64,000 nt of DNA from Leifsonia sp. CL147 (GCF_900114565.1 NZ_FOTM01000004.1:62001-126000); one strand, 5' to 3'; shown: positions 45,085 to 54,717, counted from the stretch's first letter. Numbers and translations: made by a program. Notes: generated from the sequence alone by a model not told the origin.

Positions 45085-45221
45085 ACATTCGTGACGAATC
45101 GTCGCTTGGGCGGCGTGTAGGTGCACATTCGTGACGAATCGTCGCTTGGGCCGTGTGACGGAAGACATTCGTGACGAATCGTCGCTTAGAGCGCCTCTAA
45201 GTGCACATTCGTGACGAATGT
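45085..45221. repeat. Second 40-bp palindromic array, 4 copies
   Basis: Copies of TTCGTGACGAAT start at 45088, 45128, 45168 and 45208, exactly 40 bases apart. The first three have ATTCGT-G-ACGAAT as the palindrome and continue CGTCGCTT; the fourth has the full ACATTCGT-G-ACGAATGT seen in the large array. Spacer 3 contains a perfect 7-bp hairpin CTTAGAG-CGC-CTCTAAG (45185-45201). A half site (GTGACGAATC) sits at 45233, just before the galE promoter region. The array lies between two plus-strand genes, unlike the large array, which lies between convergent genes. Function unknown. Confidence 0.92.
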
Positions 45222-45307
45222 CGCCGTGAACGGTGACGAATCCCGGCCTTGCTCCCGGGACCGATAGTGTGGCCGCATCCCGTTGGCGAACGATCAGGAG
45301 GACCCCC

Positions 45308-46270
45308 GTGGCGTGGTTGGTGACCGGAGGCGCAGGCTACATCGGAGCGCACGTGGTGCGGGCGTTCCGAGAGCAGGGCATCGACGTGGTCGTCGTGGAC
45401 GACCTGTCGAGCGGCCACGCGGAGTTCGTGCCGAGCGAGGTCCCCTTCTACCGCGGCACCATCCTCGACGCCGAGCTGCTGGCGCGCATCTTCGCCGAGA
45501 ACCCGGTCAGCGGCGTCGTCCACGTGGCCGGTTTCAAGTACGCCGGGGTGTCCGTCCAGCGTCCGTTGCACACCTACGAGCAGAACGTGACGGCGACGGC
45601 CGTGCTGCTGGGCGCGATGCAGGAGGCGGGTGTGGAGGCGATCGTCTTCAGCTCCTCCGCAGCGGTCTACGGAACGCCGGATGTGGACATCGTCACCGAG
45701 ACGACGCCCAAGAGCCCGGAGTCGCCGTATGGCGAGTCGAAGCTGATCGGCGAGTGGCTGCTCCGCGACCAGGGCGTCGCGACCGGACTGCGGCACACCT
45801 CCCTCCGCTACTTCAACGTGGTCGGGTCCGGCGAACCGGGCCTGCGCGACACCAGCCCGCACAACCTGTTCCCGCTCGTGTTCGACGCGCTGGTCGAGGG
45901 GCGGACTCCGCGCATCAACGGCGACGACTATCCGACCCCGGACGGCACCTGCGTGCGCGACTACATCCACGTCGCCGATCTCGCGACCTCGCACGTCGCA
46001 GCGGCGAAGCGATTGGATGCGGGGGAGCCGATCGAGCCGGTCTACAACCTGGGCAGCGGCGACGGCGTCTCGGTCGGGCAGATCATGTCGACCGTGGCCG
46101 AGGTGACGGGCATCCGCTTCACCCCAGAAGTGGGGCCTCGACGCGTGGGCGATCCGGCGAGGATCGTGGCCTCAGGCGAGCTCGCAGCGCGCGATCTCGA
46201 CTGGACGATGCGCCACACCCTCGACGATATGGTCCGCAGCGCCTGGGAAGCGCGGCAAGCGGCATCCTGA
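45308..46270 (+). CDS. galE: UDP-glucose 4-epimerase (GalE)
   Basis: GalE interconverts UDP-glucose and UDP-galactose, giving a galactose donor for surface glycans. GTG 45308 gives VAWLVTGGAGYIGAHVVRAF, the standard NAD-binding start, and AGGAGG at 45297-45302 lies before it. The longer frame from 45233 has a non-conserved leader and was rejected. VVHVAGFKYAGVS, the catalytic YGESKLIGE (Tyr-x-x-x-Lys) and LRYFNVVGSG follow. Length is 320 residues, normal. A TAGTGT box at 45265-45270 is a possible -10. The palindrome array ends about 85 bp upstream. Confidence 0.93.
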   Translation: MAWLVTGGAGYIGAHVVRAFREQGIDVVVVDDLSSGHAEFVPSEVPFYRGTILDAELLARIFAENPVSGVVHVAGFKYAGVSVQRPLHTYEQNVTATAVLLGAMQEAGVEAIVFSSSAAVYGTPDVDIVTETTPKSPESPYGESKLIGEWLLRDQGVATGLRHTSLRYFNVVGSGEPGLRDTSPHNLFPLVFDALVEGRTPRINGDDYPTPDGTCVRDYIHVADLATSHVAAAKRLDAGEPIEPVYNLGSGDGVSVGQIMSTVAEVTGIRFTPEVGPRRVGDPARIVASGELAARDLDWTMRHTLDDMVRSAWEARQAAS

Positions 46271-46376
46271 CACCCTCCCGCACCCCGTCCGAGACGGCCG
46301 GGCGTGTCGGGATTGTTGTCGTTCCCCGGCGCGTCGCGAACTCTCGACCGGCGGTCAAGGCTTTACGATTCGCGAC

Positions 46377-46405
46377 TTGACGTAAGCGAATGACACCGGT
46401 GTAAT
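46377..46405 (+). promoter_or_regulatory. Promoter of the WhiB2-like gene
   Basis: TTGACG (46377-46382), a 17-base spacer and TGTAAT (46400-46405) form the best -35/-10 pair seen in the window, in an AT-richer stretch about 55 bp before the whiB start codon. This is a normal leadered promoter, unlike the TAG-box genes. Confidence 0.65.
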
Positions 46406-46458
46406 TAGGGGAACGCGAGAATCTCGTGTTTCAGCAGTTCATGGGTGGGGAGACCGAT

Positions 46459-46782
46459 ATGCCAGTGCCTGAATATCGTTCCGGAGTACCCGACGACTGG
46501 TTCATCGATCCGGTCCGGCTCGGGGTGCCGGGCGTCCGCGCAGCCGCTGTCGACGACGACAATCCGCTCGCCTGGCAGACGGACGCGCTGTGCGCCCAGA
46601 CGGACCCGGAGGCGTTCTTCCCCGAGAAGGGCGGCTCCACTCGCGACGCGAAGCGCATCTGCACCTCCTGCGAGGTGCGGTCGCAGTGCCTCGAGTACGC
46701 GCTCGCCAACGACGAGCGTTTCGGGATCTGGGGCGGCCTGTCCGAGCGCGAGCGCCGCAAACTGCGCAAGCGCGCCGGCTGA
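46459..46782 (+). CDS. whiB2: WhiB family regulator, WhiB2/WhmD-like
   Basis: 107 residues with the four Fe-S cysteines Cys45, Cys68, Cys71 and Cys77 (C...CxxCx5C), then the GIWGGLSERERRKLRKRAG turn and basic tail typical of Wbl proteins. WhiB2/WhmD controls septation genes in related bacteria, and the neighbourhood (manA, manB, DUF3499, sahH) agrees with that subfamily. ATG 46459 has GGGGAG at the right distance; an upstream ATG (46441) and GTG (46426) are in frame but poorly supported. The number 2 is inferred from context. Its own promoter lies upstream. Confidence 0.88.
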   Translation: MPVPEYRSGVPDDWFIDPVRLGVPGVRAAAVDDDNPLAWQTDALCAQTDPEAFFPEKGGSTRDAKRICTSCEVRSQCLEYALANDERFGIWGGLSERERRKLRKRAG

Positions 46783-46840
46783 ACCGTCTTCTGATCCGCG
46801 CCGCGCCCGGCGCAAAGACGTGATCGGCGCGACCCCGACT

Positions 46841-46846
46841 TAGGCT
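46841..46846 (+). promoter_or_regulatory. -10 box TAGGCT before the GT2 membrane protein
   Basis: TAGGCT ends eight bases before ATG 46855, with no Shine-Dalgarno sequence between. It is probably a leaderless promoter for the two-gene unit of glycosyltransferase and DUF5719 protein. Confidence 0.45.
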
Positions 46847-46854
46847 GGCTCCCG

Positions 46855-49800
46855 ATGTATCCGAGAGTCACCGCCATCGTCGTCGCCCAGAGCGGCGGCC
46901 CCCGCCTGCAGCGCACTCTCGACGCCCTCGCGGAGCAGACCCGTCGACCGGACGCCGTGATCGCCGTCGACTGCGCGACCGCCGACGACGCCACCCGGCT
47001 GCTGTCGGAGTTCCACCCCACCCAGCTGCTGAGCGTCCCCGAGAAGCTTTCCTTCGGCGCCGCCGTCGCCGCCGCCGTGCGCGTGCTCCCTCCCGCCACG
47101 GACTCCGGCCAGCTGCTCTGGCTCCTCGCGCAGGACACCGCGCCGGAGCCGCAGGCCCTCGAAGCGCTCCTGGCGGCCCTCGAAGTCTCGCCCTCGGTCG
47201 CCGTCGTCGGCCCGAAGCTGGTGGACTGGGACGATCCGGCTCTCATCCGCGAGTTCGGCGAGGCGATGACGCCGTTCGGGGCCTCGGTGCCCCTGGTCGA
47301 GAACGAGCTCGACCAGGCGCAGCACGACGGCCTCAGCGACGTGCTCGCCGTATCCAGTGCCGGAATGCTCGTGCGGCAGGCGTTGTGGGAGCGGCTCGAC
47401 GGCTTCGACCCGGCCCTCCCGACGGCGGACGACGGACTCGATTTCTGCGCGCGCGCGCGCCTCGCCGGGTTCCGCGTCACCCTCGTGGCGTCCGCGCGCG
47501 TCGCGGTCGGCGGCGCCGGCACGGCCGGTCCCAACCTCTCGCCGAAATGGACCGTGCGGCGCCGCCTGGCGCGGGAGCGGCGTGCCGCGCAGCTCCACCG
47601 CCGGATGGTCTACGCGCCCGGCTGGGCCGTCCCGCTGCACTGGCTCACGCTCGTCCCGCTCGGCATCCTCCGCGGGCTGCTGCGGCTGCTGCGCAAGGAG
47701 CCGGGCTCGGTCGGCGGCGAGCTGAGGGCGGCGTCCCGGGTGGCGTTCTCGGGTCTGGCCGTCAGCAACGCACGCCGGCGCCTGGCGTCCGCCCGCGAGG
47801 TGGGCTGGGCGGCCGTCGCGCCGCTGCGCATCCCCTTCGCAGAAGTCCGTCGGAGCCATGCGCTCAAGCGCGAGGCCGCGATGGTCCGCCAGCAGGGGGA
47901 GAAGCAGGACCTCGACTTCTTCGGCACCGGCGGCGGCTGGGCGGTGCTGGTCGCTCTGCTCGTCGGTGTGGTGCTGTTCTTCCCGTTGACCGGCTCCGGC
48001 GCCCTCACCGGCGGCGGCCTGCTCCCGCTCAACGACTCGGTCGGCCAGCTCTGGGCGAACCTCGGCTACGGCTGGAGGGATGTGGGTCTCGGCTTCACCG
48101 GCGCCGCCGACCCGTTCTCGGCCGTGCTCGCCGTTCTCGGCACGATCACCTTCTGGCAGCCCTCGCAGTCGCTGGTCGTGCTCTGGCTGCTCGCGCTTCC
48201 CCTGGCCGCTCTCGGAGCCTGGCTCGCGGCCGCCCGCCTGACCGCCCGTCCCACCCTCCGTGCCTTCGGCGCCCTCGCCTACGCTCTCGCGCCGACGCTG
48301 CTGGTGGCGCTGCAGGGCGGGCGCCCGTCGGCCGTGCTCGCCCACATCCTCCTGCCGTGGCTGTTCTTCGCCGGGCTCGCCGCACGGCGCTCGTGGGCCG
48401 CAAGCGCCACGACCGCACTGCTGGCCGCCGCAACGGCCGCCTGCGCGCCGATCCTCATCCCGGCCCTGCTCATCGCGTGGATCGCGGCCATCGTGTTCGC
48501 CGGCCGGCGTGGCGCCCGCATCGCGTTCATCCCCCTGCCCGCAGTCGTGCTCTTCGCACCGCTCGTCTGGGAGCAGGTCTCGCGCGGCGCCTGGGCGTCC
48601 ATCGTCGCGGACCCGGGCGTTCCGCTCGCCGCCCGGCAGACTCCGGCCTGGCAGCTCGCGCTGGGCTTCCCGGACGGCCTGCTCGGAGGCTGGCACGAGC
48701 TGGCCTCCCAACTCATCCTGCCCTCGACCGCTGCGAACATCGCGGTGCCGATCCTGCTCCTGCCGCTCGGGGTGCTGGCGATCCTGGCCCTGTTCCTGCG
48801 CGGAAGCGTCCGGGCGATCGTCGCGCTCGTCGTCGCTCTCGCGGGCTTCGTCAGCGCCGTCGTGGCGCTGCACCTCCAGGTCGCCGTCACGGGCGGGACG
48901 GTGGTCCCGATCTGGCCGGGGACGGCGCTGAGCCTCTACTGGCTCGGGCTGATCGGCGCTGCCGTGCTGGGCCTGTCCGCCCTCGGCCGCGCGGCGGTGT
49001 ACCCGGCGTGGGCCGCCATCGTCACTCTTGCGGTGCTCGCGGGGCCCCTCGGGGCGCTGGTCCTCACCGGCCACGGCGACGTCACCGAGAGCGACGGCCG
49101 CACGATGCCGGCGGTCGTCACCGCGAAGGCCTCGACGCAACCGCGGACCGGGACGCTGCGCATCGTTCCCCAGGCAGACGGCGGCATCAGCGCCGAGATC
49201 GTGCGCGGGAGCGGCCAGACGCTCGACGACCTGTCGACGCTCGCGGACACCCGCCGCACCCTCACCTCGGGGCAGCGTCAGGTCGCGGAGCTGGCCGGCA
49301 ACCTGTCATCGCGCAGCGGGTACGATGCCTCCGCGTCGTTGAAGCGACTGGGGATCGACTTCGTCCTCCTCACGCCTCCTGCGAGCACGCTCGACCGCTC
49401 CGACACCTCCGCGGCGGACGCCACCCGGATGCGCGCCGCCGTCGCGATGGATGCCAACCCGCTCCTCGCCCAGGTCGGTGCGACTTCGAGCGGCCGGCTC
49501 TGGGCCTTCGACCGGGGAACCGGCGAGATCGCTGCCGCAGCGCAGATCCCGGCAGGGGCCGGGGGGCTGTGGCGGGTCATCGTCCTGGTCGTGCAGGGCA
49601 TCGTGATCGGGATCACCGCCCTCCTGGCGATCCCGACCTCGCGCTCCGCCGATCGCGTGTCGGAGCTCTCCGCCCGGCGCCCGGGCAGGCGGAGGGACGA
49701 GGAGGCCGCCGTCGAGCCGGAGGACGAGCCGCCGGCGCCGGACGAGACGTCCGAGGGCGTCGCCGCCGAGAGCGTGAGCGAGTACGAGGCCGAACCCGCG

Positions 49801-50058
49801 GACGAGGCCATCGTCGAGTCGGCGGAGGAGGACGAGATCCCCGGTCGCGAGCCGCCGCCGGCGCCCGAGGCCGGACCCGCCGCGGAGGCGGGGGCCGCCG
49901 GGGAGGCGGAACCCGCCGGGAAGGCCGGACCCTCCGCGGAGGCGGAACCCACCGCCGAGCGCGTGACCACCCCGCCCGCCCCGGCCACGCTCGAAGAGGG
50001 CCTGGAGGAGACCATCGTCCGTCCACGACGCAGCTTCGAGGGAGGCGACCATGACTGA
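46855..50058 (+). CDS. GT2 glycosyltransferase with large membrane domain
   Basis: 1067 residues. A GT2 domain (1-230) has VTAIVVAQSGGPRLQRTLDA, LWLLAQDTAPEPQAL and a GFDPALPTADDG acceptor motif. From about 360 there are roughly ten hydrophobic spans, then an outer domain, one more span near 915 and a Glu/Ala/Pro-rich cytoplasmic tail (about 940-1067) built of imperfect short repeats. This arrangement is found upstream of DUF5719 genes in many actinobacteria next to whiB2, manB and DUF3499. Its substrate is not known. The stop overlaps the next gene by eight bases. The nucleotide sugar site lacks a clear DxD. Confidence 0.86.
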   Translation: MYPRVTAIVVAQSGGPRLQRTLDALAEQTRRPDAVIAVDCATADDATRLLSEFHPTQLLSVPEKLSFGAAVAAAVRVLPPATDSGQLLWLLAQDTAPEPQALEALLAALEVSPSVAVVGPKLVDWDDPALIREFGEAMTPFGASVPLVENELDQAQHDGLSDVLAVSSAGMLVRQALWERLDGFDPALPTADDGLDFCARARLAGFRVTLVASARVAVGGAGTAGPNLSPKWTVRRRLARERRAAQLHRRMVYAPGWAVPLHWLTLVPLGILRGLLRLLRKEPGSVGGELRAASRVAFSGLAVSNARRRLASAREVGWAAVAPLRIPFAEVRRSHALKREAAMVRQQGEKQDLDFFGTGGGWAVLVALLVGVVLFFPLTGSGALTGGGLLPLNDSVGQLWANLGYGWRDVGLGFTGAADPFSAVLAVLGTITFWQPSQSLVVLWLLALPLAALGAWLAAARLTARPTLRAFGALAYALAPTLLVALQGGRPSAVLAHILLPWLFFAGLAARRSWAASATTALLAAATAACAPILIPALLIAWIAAIVFAGRRGARIAFIPLPAVVLFAPLVWEQVSRGAWASIVADPGVPLAARQTPAWQLALGFPDGLLGGWHELASQLILPSTAANIAVPILLLPLGVLAILALFLRGSVRAIVALVVALAGFVSAVVALHLQVAVTGGTVVPIWPGTALSLYWLGLIGAAVLGLSALGRAAVYPAWAAIVTLAVLAGPLGALVLTGHGDVTESDGRTMPAVVTAKASTQPRTGTLRIVPQADGGISAEIVRGSGQTLDDLSTLADTRRTLTSGQRQVAELAGNLSSRSGYDASASLKRLGIDFVLLTPPASTLDRSDTSAADATRMRAAVAMDANPLLAQVGATSSGRLWAFDRGTGEIAAAAQIPAGAGGLWRVIVLVVQGIVIGITALLAIPTSRSADRVSELSARRPGRRRDEEAAVEPEDEPPAPDETSEGVAAESVSEYEAEPADEAIVESAEEDEIPGREPPPAPEAGPAAEAGAAGEAEPAGKAGPSAEAEPTAERVTTPPAPATLEEGLEETIVRPRRSFEGGDHD

Positions 50059-51487
50059 CCGCAGAGGCCTCGCACGGATCGGCTTCCGCACCGTCGGCGG
50101 CCTGATCGGCATCGGCGTCGCGCTCGTCGCGGTCGCCGGCGCCACCGTGCTCCCGCTGCCGGGGTTCGCCATCAGCGCGCCCGCTGAGACCGTGGCTCCG
50201 GTGCCGGCCGACCAGCAGCGCGTCTGCCCCGGTTCCCTGCTGGAACTCGCCGCCGATGCCGGCGCGGCCACCCGCCCGAGCACGATCGGATCGCCGACCA
50301 CCGCCTCCGACGCGGATGGACCGGACGTCCGGACCGACCCGCTGAAGCCTGACGCCGACACGTCCTCCACCGAGGACGGACCCTCCGTTGTCAGCGTCGC
50401 CACACCGAAGGGCGCGACGACGCCTCCGCTGTTCGCCGCCGCCCAGCTGCAGGAGGCCGCGACCGACGACCTCGCCGGACTCGCGGCGGCGGCCTGCGCG
50501 GAGCCGAGCGCGGACACGTGGCTGGCCGCCGGATCCACTTCGCTCGGTCAGACCAGCCTCGTGCTGCTCGCGAACCCCAGCAAAGTGGATGCGACGGTGA
50601 CGCTGTCGATCTACACGGAGAGCGGCCCGGTGAGCGCCCCCGGCGCCGCCGGCATCCTCGTTCCCGCCGGTGCTCAGAAAGTGGTCCCGCTGTCCGGCCT
50701 CGCGCCGACAGCGGCGGCTCCGGTGGTGCGAGTCCAGACCAGCGGCGGCGAGGTCGTCGCCTCCCTCCAGCAGAGTTTCGAGCAGGGCATCCAGCCGCGC
50801 GGAGCGGAGATCGCGGGAGCGACCGGCGCGCCCGGCCCTCAGCAGATCATCCCGGGCGTCACAGTGGCATCGATGGCCGCCATCCAGGGCGCTCAGTCGG
50901 CGGAGAGCGTCGGCGTCGACTTCCCCGTCGTCCGGCTGCTGGTGCCGGGCGACAAGGACGCGCAGGTGACCGTCGGCGCCGTGGGGGAGGCCGGGACATC
51001 CGCCGGGAACTCGTACGCCGCGAGCCTCAAGGCGGGAACTGTCGCCGAGGTGCCGCTCGACCACCTCAAGGACGGCAGCTACACCGTCACGGTCAACTCG
51101 ACCGTTCCCGTCGTCGCAGCAGCGCGCACCTCGGTGATCGGCGCGAAGACCCGCGACTTCAGCTGGTTCTCCTCGGCGCAGCCGCTGCAGAAGAGCCTGT
51201 TGGCCGTGGTCCCGTCCGGCCCTCAGGCCACGCTGCATTTCGCCAACCGGGGAGAGGCGGATCGCACGGTCACCGTGCAGGGTCTCGCCCACGGCAGCAA
51301 GCCGATGAAGGTCGCCGTGCCGGCCGAAGGCGGTGCCGGCCTCCGGGTGGCGGCGGGCACCTACCGCGTGACGGGCGCTGACGGCCTCGAGGGCAGCGTC
51401 AGCTTCGGCGCCGACGGACGTGCGAGCAGCTTCGCGCTCGCTCCGCCGGGCCCCCTGGCCTCGCCCATCAGGGTCTACCCGAACTAG
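50051..51487 (+). CDS. DUF5719 family exported protein
   Basis: 478 residues. An N-terminal hydrophobic span (about 15-40) acts as signal or anchor, and the rest is predicted to be outside the membrane. The sequence is beta-rich, low in cysteine (one pair: RVCPGSLLEL and AAACAEP), with repeated TVTLSIYTESGPVSAPGA-like strands. The gene overlaps the GT2 membrane gene by eight bases, a conserved pairing, so the two probably act together in wall-glycan work. No catalytic motif is recognised. The conserved neighbour on the other side, the metallopeptidase gene, is separated from it by the pilus genes. Confidence 0.83.
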   Translation: MTDRRGLARIGFRTVGGLIGIGVALVAVAGATVLPLPGFAISAPAETVAPVPADQQRVCPGSLLELAADAGAATRPSTIGSPTTASDADGPDVRTDPLKPDADTSSTEDGPSVVSVATPKGATTPPLFAAAQLQEAATDDLAGLAAAACAEPSADTWLAAGSTSLGQTSLVLLANPSKVDATVTLSIYTESGPVSAPGAAGILVPAGAQKVVPLSGLAPTAAAPVVRVQTSGGEVVASLQQSFEQGIQPRGAEIAGATGAPGPQQIIPGVTVASMAAIQGAQSAESVGVDFPVVRLLVPGDKDAQVTVGAVGEAGTSAGNSYAASLKAGTVAEVPLDHLKDGSYTVTVNSTVPVVAAARTSVIGAKTRDFSWFSSAQPLQKSLLAVVPSGPQATLHFANRGEADRTVTVQGLAHGSKPMKVAVPAEGGAGLRVAAGTYRVTGADGLEGSVSFGADGRASSFALAPPGPLASPIRVYPN

Positions 51488-51580
51488 TCCGTCCGATTGC
51501 GCACTCGCGCCTGAGAACTGCACCGTCCCCGGCGACGCCGCCCGTCTTCGGGCTCCAGCGCGACGGCGTCGACCCGCGGC

Positions 51581-51609
51581 ACGCGTAGGCGACCGCGTCG
51601 TACTTTTTT
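51581..51609 (+). terminator. Weak candidate terminator after the DUF5719 gene
   Basis: A 5-bp stem (ACGCG/CGCGT, 51581-51598) is followed after five bases by a run of six T (51604-51609). The stem is short, so it is only a candidate end for the GT2-DUF5719 unit. The 200 bp between DUF5719 and the pilus genes hold no gene and are visibly richer in A and T from 51600 on. Confidence 0.3.
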
Positions 51610-51702
51610 GCTCACGGTCGCGTGATGAAACGCATCCGGTCGTGTCCCTCTATGTAGAGAACCCTTTCGATACTGGTTGGACTGACATTGACACGCTTAC
51701 TC

Positions 51703-54700
51703 ATGACCATTCTGGCGCGACCCGACCATCCCTTCCGCTCGAGGATGGTGCGCCGGTGGCGGCTTGCGGCGCTGGTCGCGGGCTGCCTGGCTCTCGGCGC
51801 GCTTGTCGCGGTTCTCATTGTTCCGAACTACTTCGCCGATGCATCGGCGACATCGGTGTCCACCATCTACAAGACGGCGACCAACGTCACCAACGGCAGC
51901 AGCGCTGCGTCGTCGGACGCACCCGGCGGAGCCAAGACGGGAACCGCTAAGCCCGGCGACACGCTCAAATGGGTGGTCGACTACCAGAACAACACGACAG
52001 CGCCCGCATCGGTCAATCTCAAGGACGTCATCACCAACGCCGGCGCCTATGTGAATGGGTCTCTGCAAGTGCCGCCGAACCAGAACGCGGTCGGAACCAT
52101 CTCGCCGCAATACACCACCAACGCAGGGACCACCTGGGCCACAGGCACGCCCCCGGCGAATGCCAACGGCGTGGGCTTCACCGGCACCCTCGTACCGCAG
52201 GGCACTGAACAGCGCTCCATCAATATTCAGCAACAGCCGAGCACCGCATTCTCGACCACCGGTGGCGATGGCTACAACGTCGCCATGCGCAACGGCCTCA
52301 CCTACGCGGCCTATCACCACAACACGACAGGCAGCTTCGTCTACTGTTCGCAGCAGGACGGCTCCGTCTGTCCGGGATGGAGTGCCCATGTCCTGACCTG
52401 GTCATCGACCTCTGGTACAGCGCTGGGAACGGGCACCACGTTCGACGGCAATACGGGGTGGGAGAACGGCACCTGGATATCCGGAACCAAGATGTTCTTC
52501 TTCGCGGCGACGGGGAAGACCCAATCCCCGGCGGCTGTAGGCACAGGATGTGTGGATCTGTCGACGACTCCGCCGAAGAGCTGCGGGTTCACCCAGTTCG
52601 ACATCGGTAGCTCCGCCTATATCGGCGCGCAAATCGGATCCACTGGAATCCCAGCCTCCAACGGCAACATCTATGCCGTCGCGCAGACCACGACCGGGGC
52701 GAAGCTGTTCTGCGTCTCCGTCTCCACGGGAGCCAATTGCGGCGTCCTGGCGCTGAACAGCACGAACGTACCGAACGTAGCAATCTCGTCCGCGACCTTC
52801 GGGAACTACGTCTTCGCCAACGTTCCCGTGGTAGGCGGCAGCTGGCTCACGTACTGCTACATCGCAGGTGGCGCGCTGTGCTCGGGCGCGTGGCCAGTGG
52901 CCAACAGCAGTTCAAGCGCCCTGGCCGGCGCGGACTACGCGCCCTTCCTGTCCGCGACCGGAATCCTGAAAGGGGTGTGCACGATTCCGAACGGCAACGG
53001 ATCGTTGCCGACATCGACCTGCTGGAACCTGGCTGGCACCGCGTTGGTGTCGTCGCCCTACGCGGGAACCGGCGCCAAGTTCACCGCGTCGGGTAACGCT
53101 GCCGGTGATGCATTCGTCCAGGGCACTAAGGTGTATATCTCTGGCGGTAACACCGTCCTCTGTGTCGATTTCGCGACGTACCCGGGATCGGGGACGGTGC
53201 CGTTCTGCAATAACTTCACCCCACCGACGAACAACATCAACTACACCGTTCGCTCGGCGTCGCAGGTCGCACCGAACTGTCTCGTCGCTGACGGTGACGG
53301 CGCTCAGATTCTCTTCTTCAACGGGATCACGGGCGGCGGTTGCAGCAGCGTGTCCGCCCCGGTGAGTCTGACGGTGACGCCGCTGAACTTCTACTGCGGA
53401 TCCGGAGCGGCCGGTTTCAGAGGCTGGGGCAGTCTCACGCTGCCCGGTGCCGTCGCCAGCGCCTACACGAACGCGACGATCACTTTGAGGGATCAGAACA
53501 GCAACGTGATCACCGGGTTCAACGGTGTGACATTGGCTTCCGGGGCATCGCTCTCCTTGGCGACGATCCCCACGTCGGTGACGTCGATCACCGCAAGTGT
53601 GACCATCAACGGAATCAACGACCCGACCGGTGTCGTGAGTGGGCAGGTCGCGATCACGTGGCAGGGCGATCCGCCGCAGATGTGCTTCCAAACGATCGCC
53701 CCGCCGGTGGCATGTGATGCAGCGGCACCGCTGACGCTTTCCAACACGGCCAACGCTGTCACCACGTCAGCGTCGGGCAGTGATGCGCCGAACGGCAATA
53801 CGACCGGTGTCGTCCAGTTCTCCGACCGGGCTTCCTTGGTGCCAGCGGACTCGCAATGCAGCCTTGTCTTCCAGAAGGTGGCCTCGGTGCAAACGGCGAG
53901 ACCCGGGGACAAGGTCACCTACACGATCAACGTGACAAATGCGGGGACCCAGGCATACGTCAACGCCGCGTTCAGCGACGACCTGACCGACGTCCTGAAG
54001 GACGCCACCTACAACAATGACCAGTCCGCGACCTCGGGCACCGTATCGTATGCAGCGCCGACGTTGTCGTGGTCCGGCGCGCTCGCAGGTTCCAGTGGGA
54101 GAGCGACGATCACCTACTCGGTGACGGTGAAGAGTCCTGACACGGGCGACCATTCGCTCACGAACACGGTGGTCTCGTCGACTCCCGGAAACGGGTGTGC
54201 TTCGGGCTCATCCGACCCTCGTTGCACGGCGACCGTGGCTGTGCAAGTGACGGACGTGCTGTGGAAGAAGATCGACGCGACCGGCGCCAAGAACATCCTC
54301 ACCGGCGCTGCCTTCACGTTCACACCCGTCGATGGGGCGGGGAAACCGACCGGCCCCCCGATCGTCGTGACGGACTGTCAGGCCGCCTCGCCCGCCCAGT
54401 GCACCGGGAGCGACATCGACCCGATCGGCGGCCAGTTCAGACTGACCAACCTGGGGCCGGGGACGTACCAGCTCGTTGAGACGCGAGCCCCCGTCGGGTT
54501 CAAACTCGATCCCACCCCGATTCCGGTGACCATCACCTCCAACTCCCCGATCTCGGTCAGTTTGGCCGATGTGGTCAACAAGCAGTTGCCCGTCCCGGCG
54601 ATCCCGCTGACCGGAGGCTTAGGGACCGACGCTCTCACCATCGCTGGCGGCGGATTGCTGGCGACCGTGCTCGGTCTGGTCGTCTGGCAGCTGATTCGCC

Positions 54701-54717
54701 ACCGCCGCACGGCCTGA
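51703..54717 (+). CDS. LPXTG-type pilus-associated surface protein with DUF11 and SpaA domains
   Basis: About 1004 residues from ATG 51703; a TTG at 51688 and ATG 51745 are alternatives, and no ribosome site decides. A hydrophobic export segment lies near residues 20-40. Residues 200-560 carry seven cysteine pairs (for example YCSQQDGSVC, CVDLSTTPPKSC, CVSVSTGANC, CYIAGGALC), spaced 39-68 residues apart as in a repeated beta-sheet unit. A DUF11-like domain (about 723-850) and a SpaA-type domain follow, the latter with E-box YQLVETRAPVGF (Glu926). The sorting signal IPLTG (967-971), a hydrophobic span and RHRRTA end the protein. It is likely the pilus tip or minor pilin. Codon use is less GC-rich than neighbours. 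Confidence 0.85.
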   Translation: MTILARPDHPFRSRMVRRWRLAALVAGCLALGALVAVLIVPNYFADASATSVSTIYKTATNVTNGSSAASSDAPGGAKTGTAKPGDTLKWVVDYQNNTTAPASVNLKDVITNAGAYVNGSLQVPPNQNAVGTISPQYTTNAGTTWATGTPPANANGVGFTGTLVPQGTEQRSINIQQQPSTAFSTTGGDGYNVAMRNGLTYAAYHHNTTGSFVYCSQQDGSVCPGWSAHVLTWSSTSGTALGTGTTFDGNTGWENGTWISGTKMFFFAATGKTQSPAAVGTGCVDLSTTPPKSCGFTQFDIGSSAYIGAQIGSTGIPASNGNIYAVAQTTTGAKLFCVSVSTGANCGVLALNSTNVPNVAISSATFGNYVFANVPVVGGSWLTYCYIAGGALCSGAWPVANSSSSALAGADYAPFLSATGILKGVCTIPNGNGSLPTSTCWNLAGTALVSSPYAGTGAKFTASGNAAGDAFVQGTKVYISGGNTVLCVDFATYPGSGTVPFCNNFTPPTNNINYTVRSASQVAPNCLVADGDGAQILFFNGITGGGCSSVSAPVSLTVTPLNFYCGSGAAGFRGWGSLTLPGAVASAYTNATITLRDQNSNVITGFNGVTLASGASLSLATIPTSVTSITASVTINGINDPTGVVSGQVAITWQGDPPQMCFQTIAPPVACDAAAPLTLSNTANAVTTSASGSDAPNGNTTGVVQFSDRASLVPADSQCSLVFQKVASVQTARPGDKVTYTINVTNAGTQAYVNAAFSDDLTDVLKDATYNNDQSATSGTVSYAAPTLSWSGALAGSSGRATITYSVTVKSPDTGDHSLTNTVVSSTPGNGCASGSSDPRCTATVAVQVTDVLWKKIDATGAKNILTGAAFTFTPVDGAGKPTGPPIVVTDCQAASPAQCTGSDIDPIGGQFRLTNLGPGTYQLVETRAPVGFKLDPTPIPVTITSNSPISVSLADVVNKQLPVPAIPLTGGLGTDALTIAGGGLLATVLGLVVWQLIRHRRTA

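Noticed and set aside
51488-51700. Small RNA or extra gene in the AT-rich gap before the pilus genes
   Set aside because: Only a short stem with six T and no coding frame with a ribosome site were seen.
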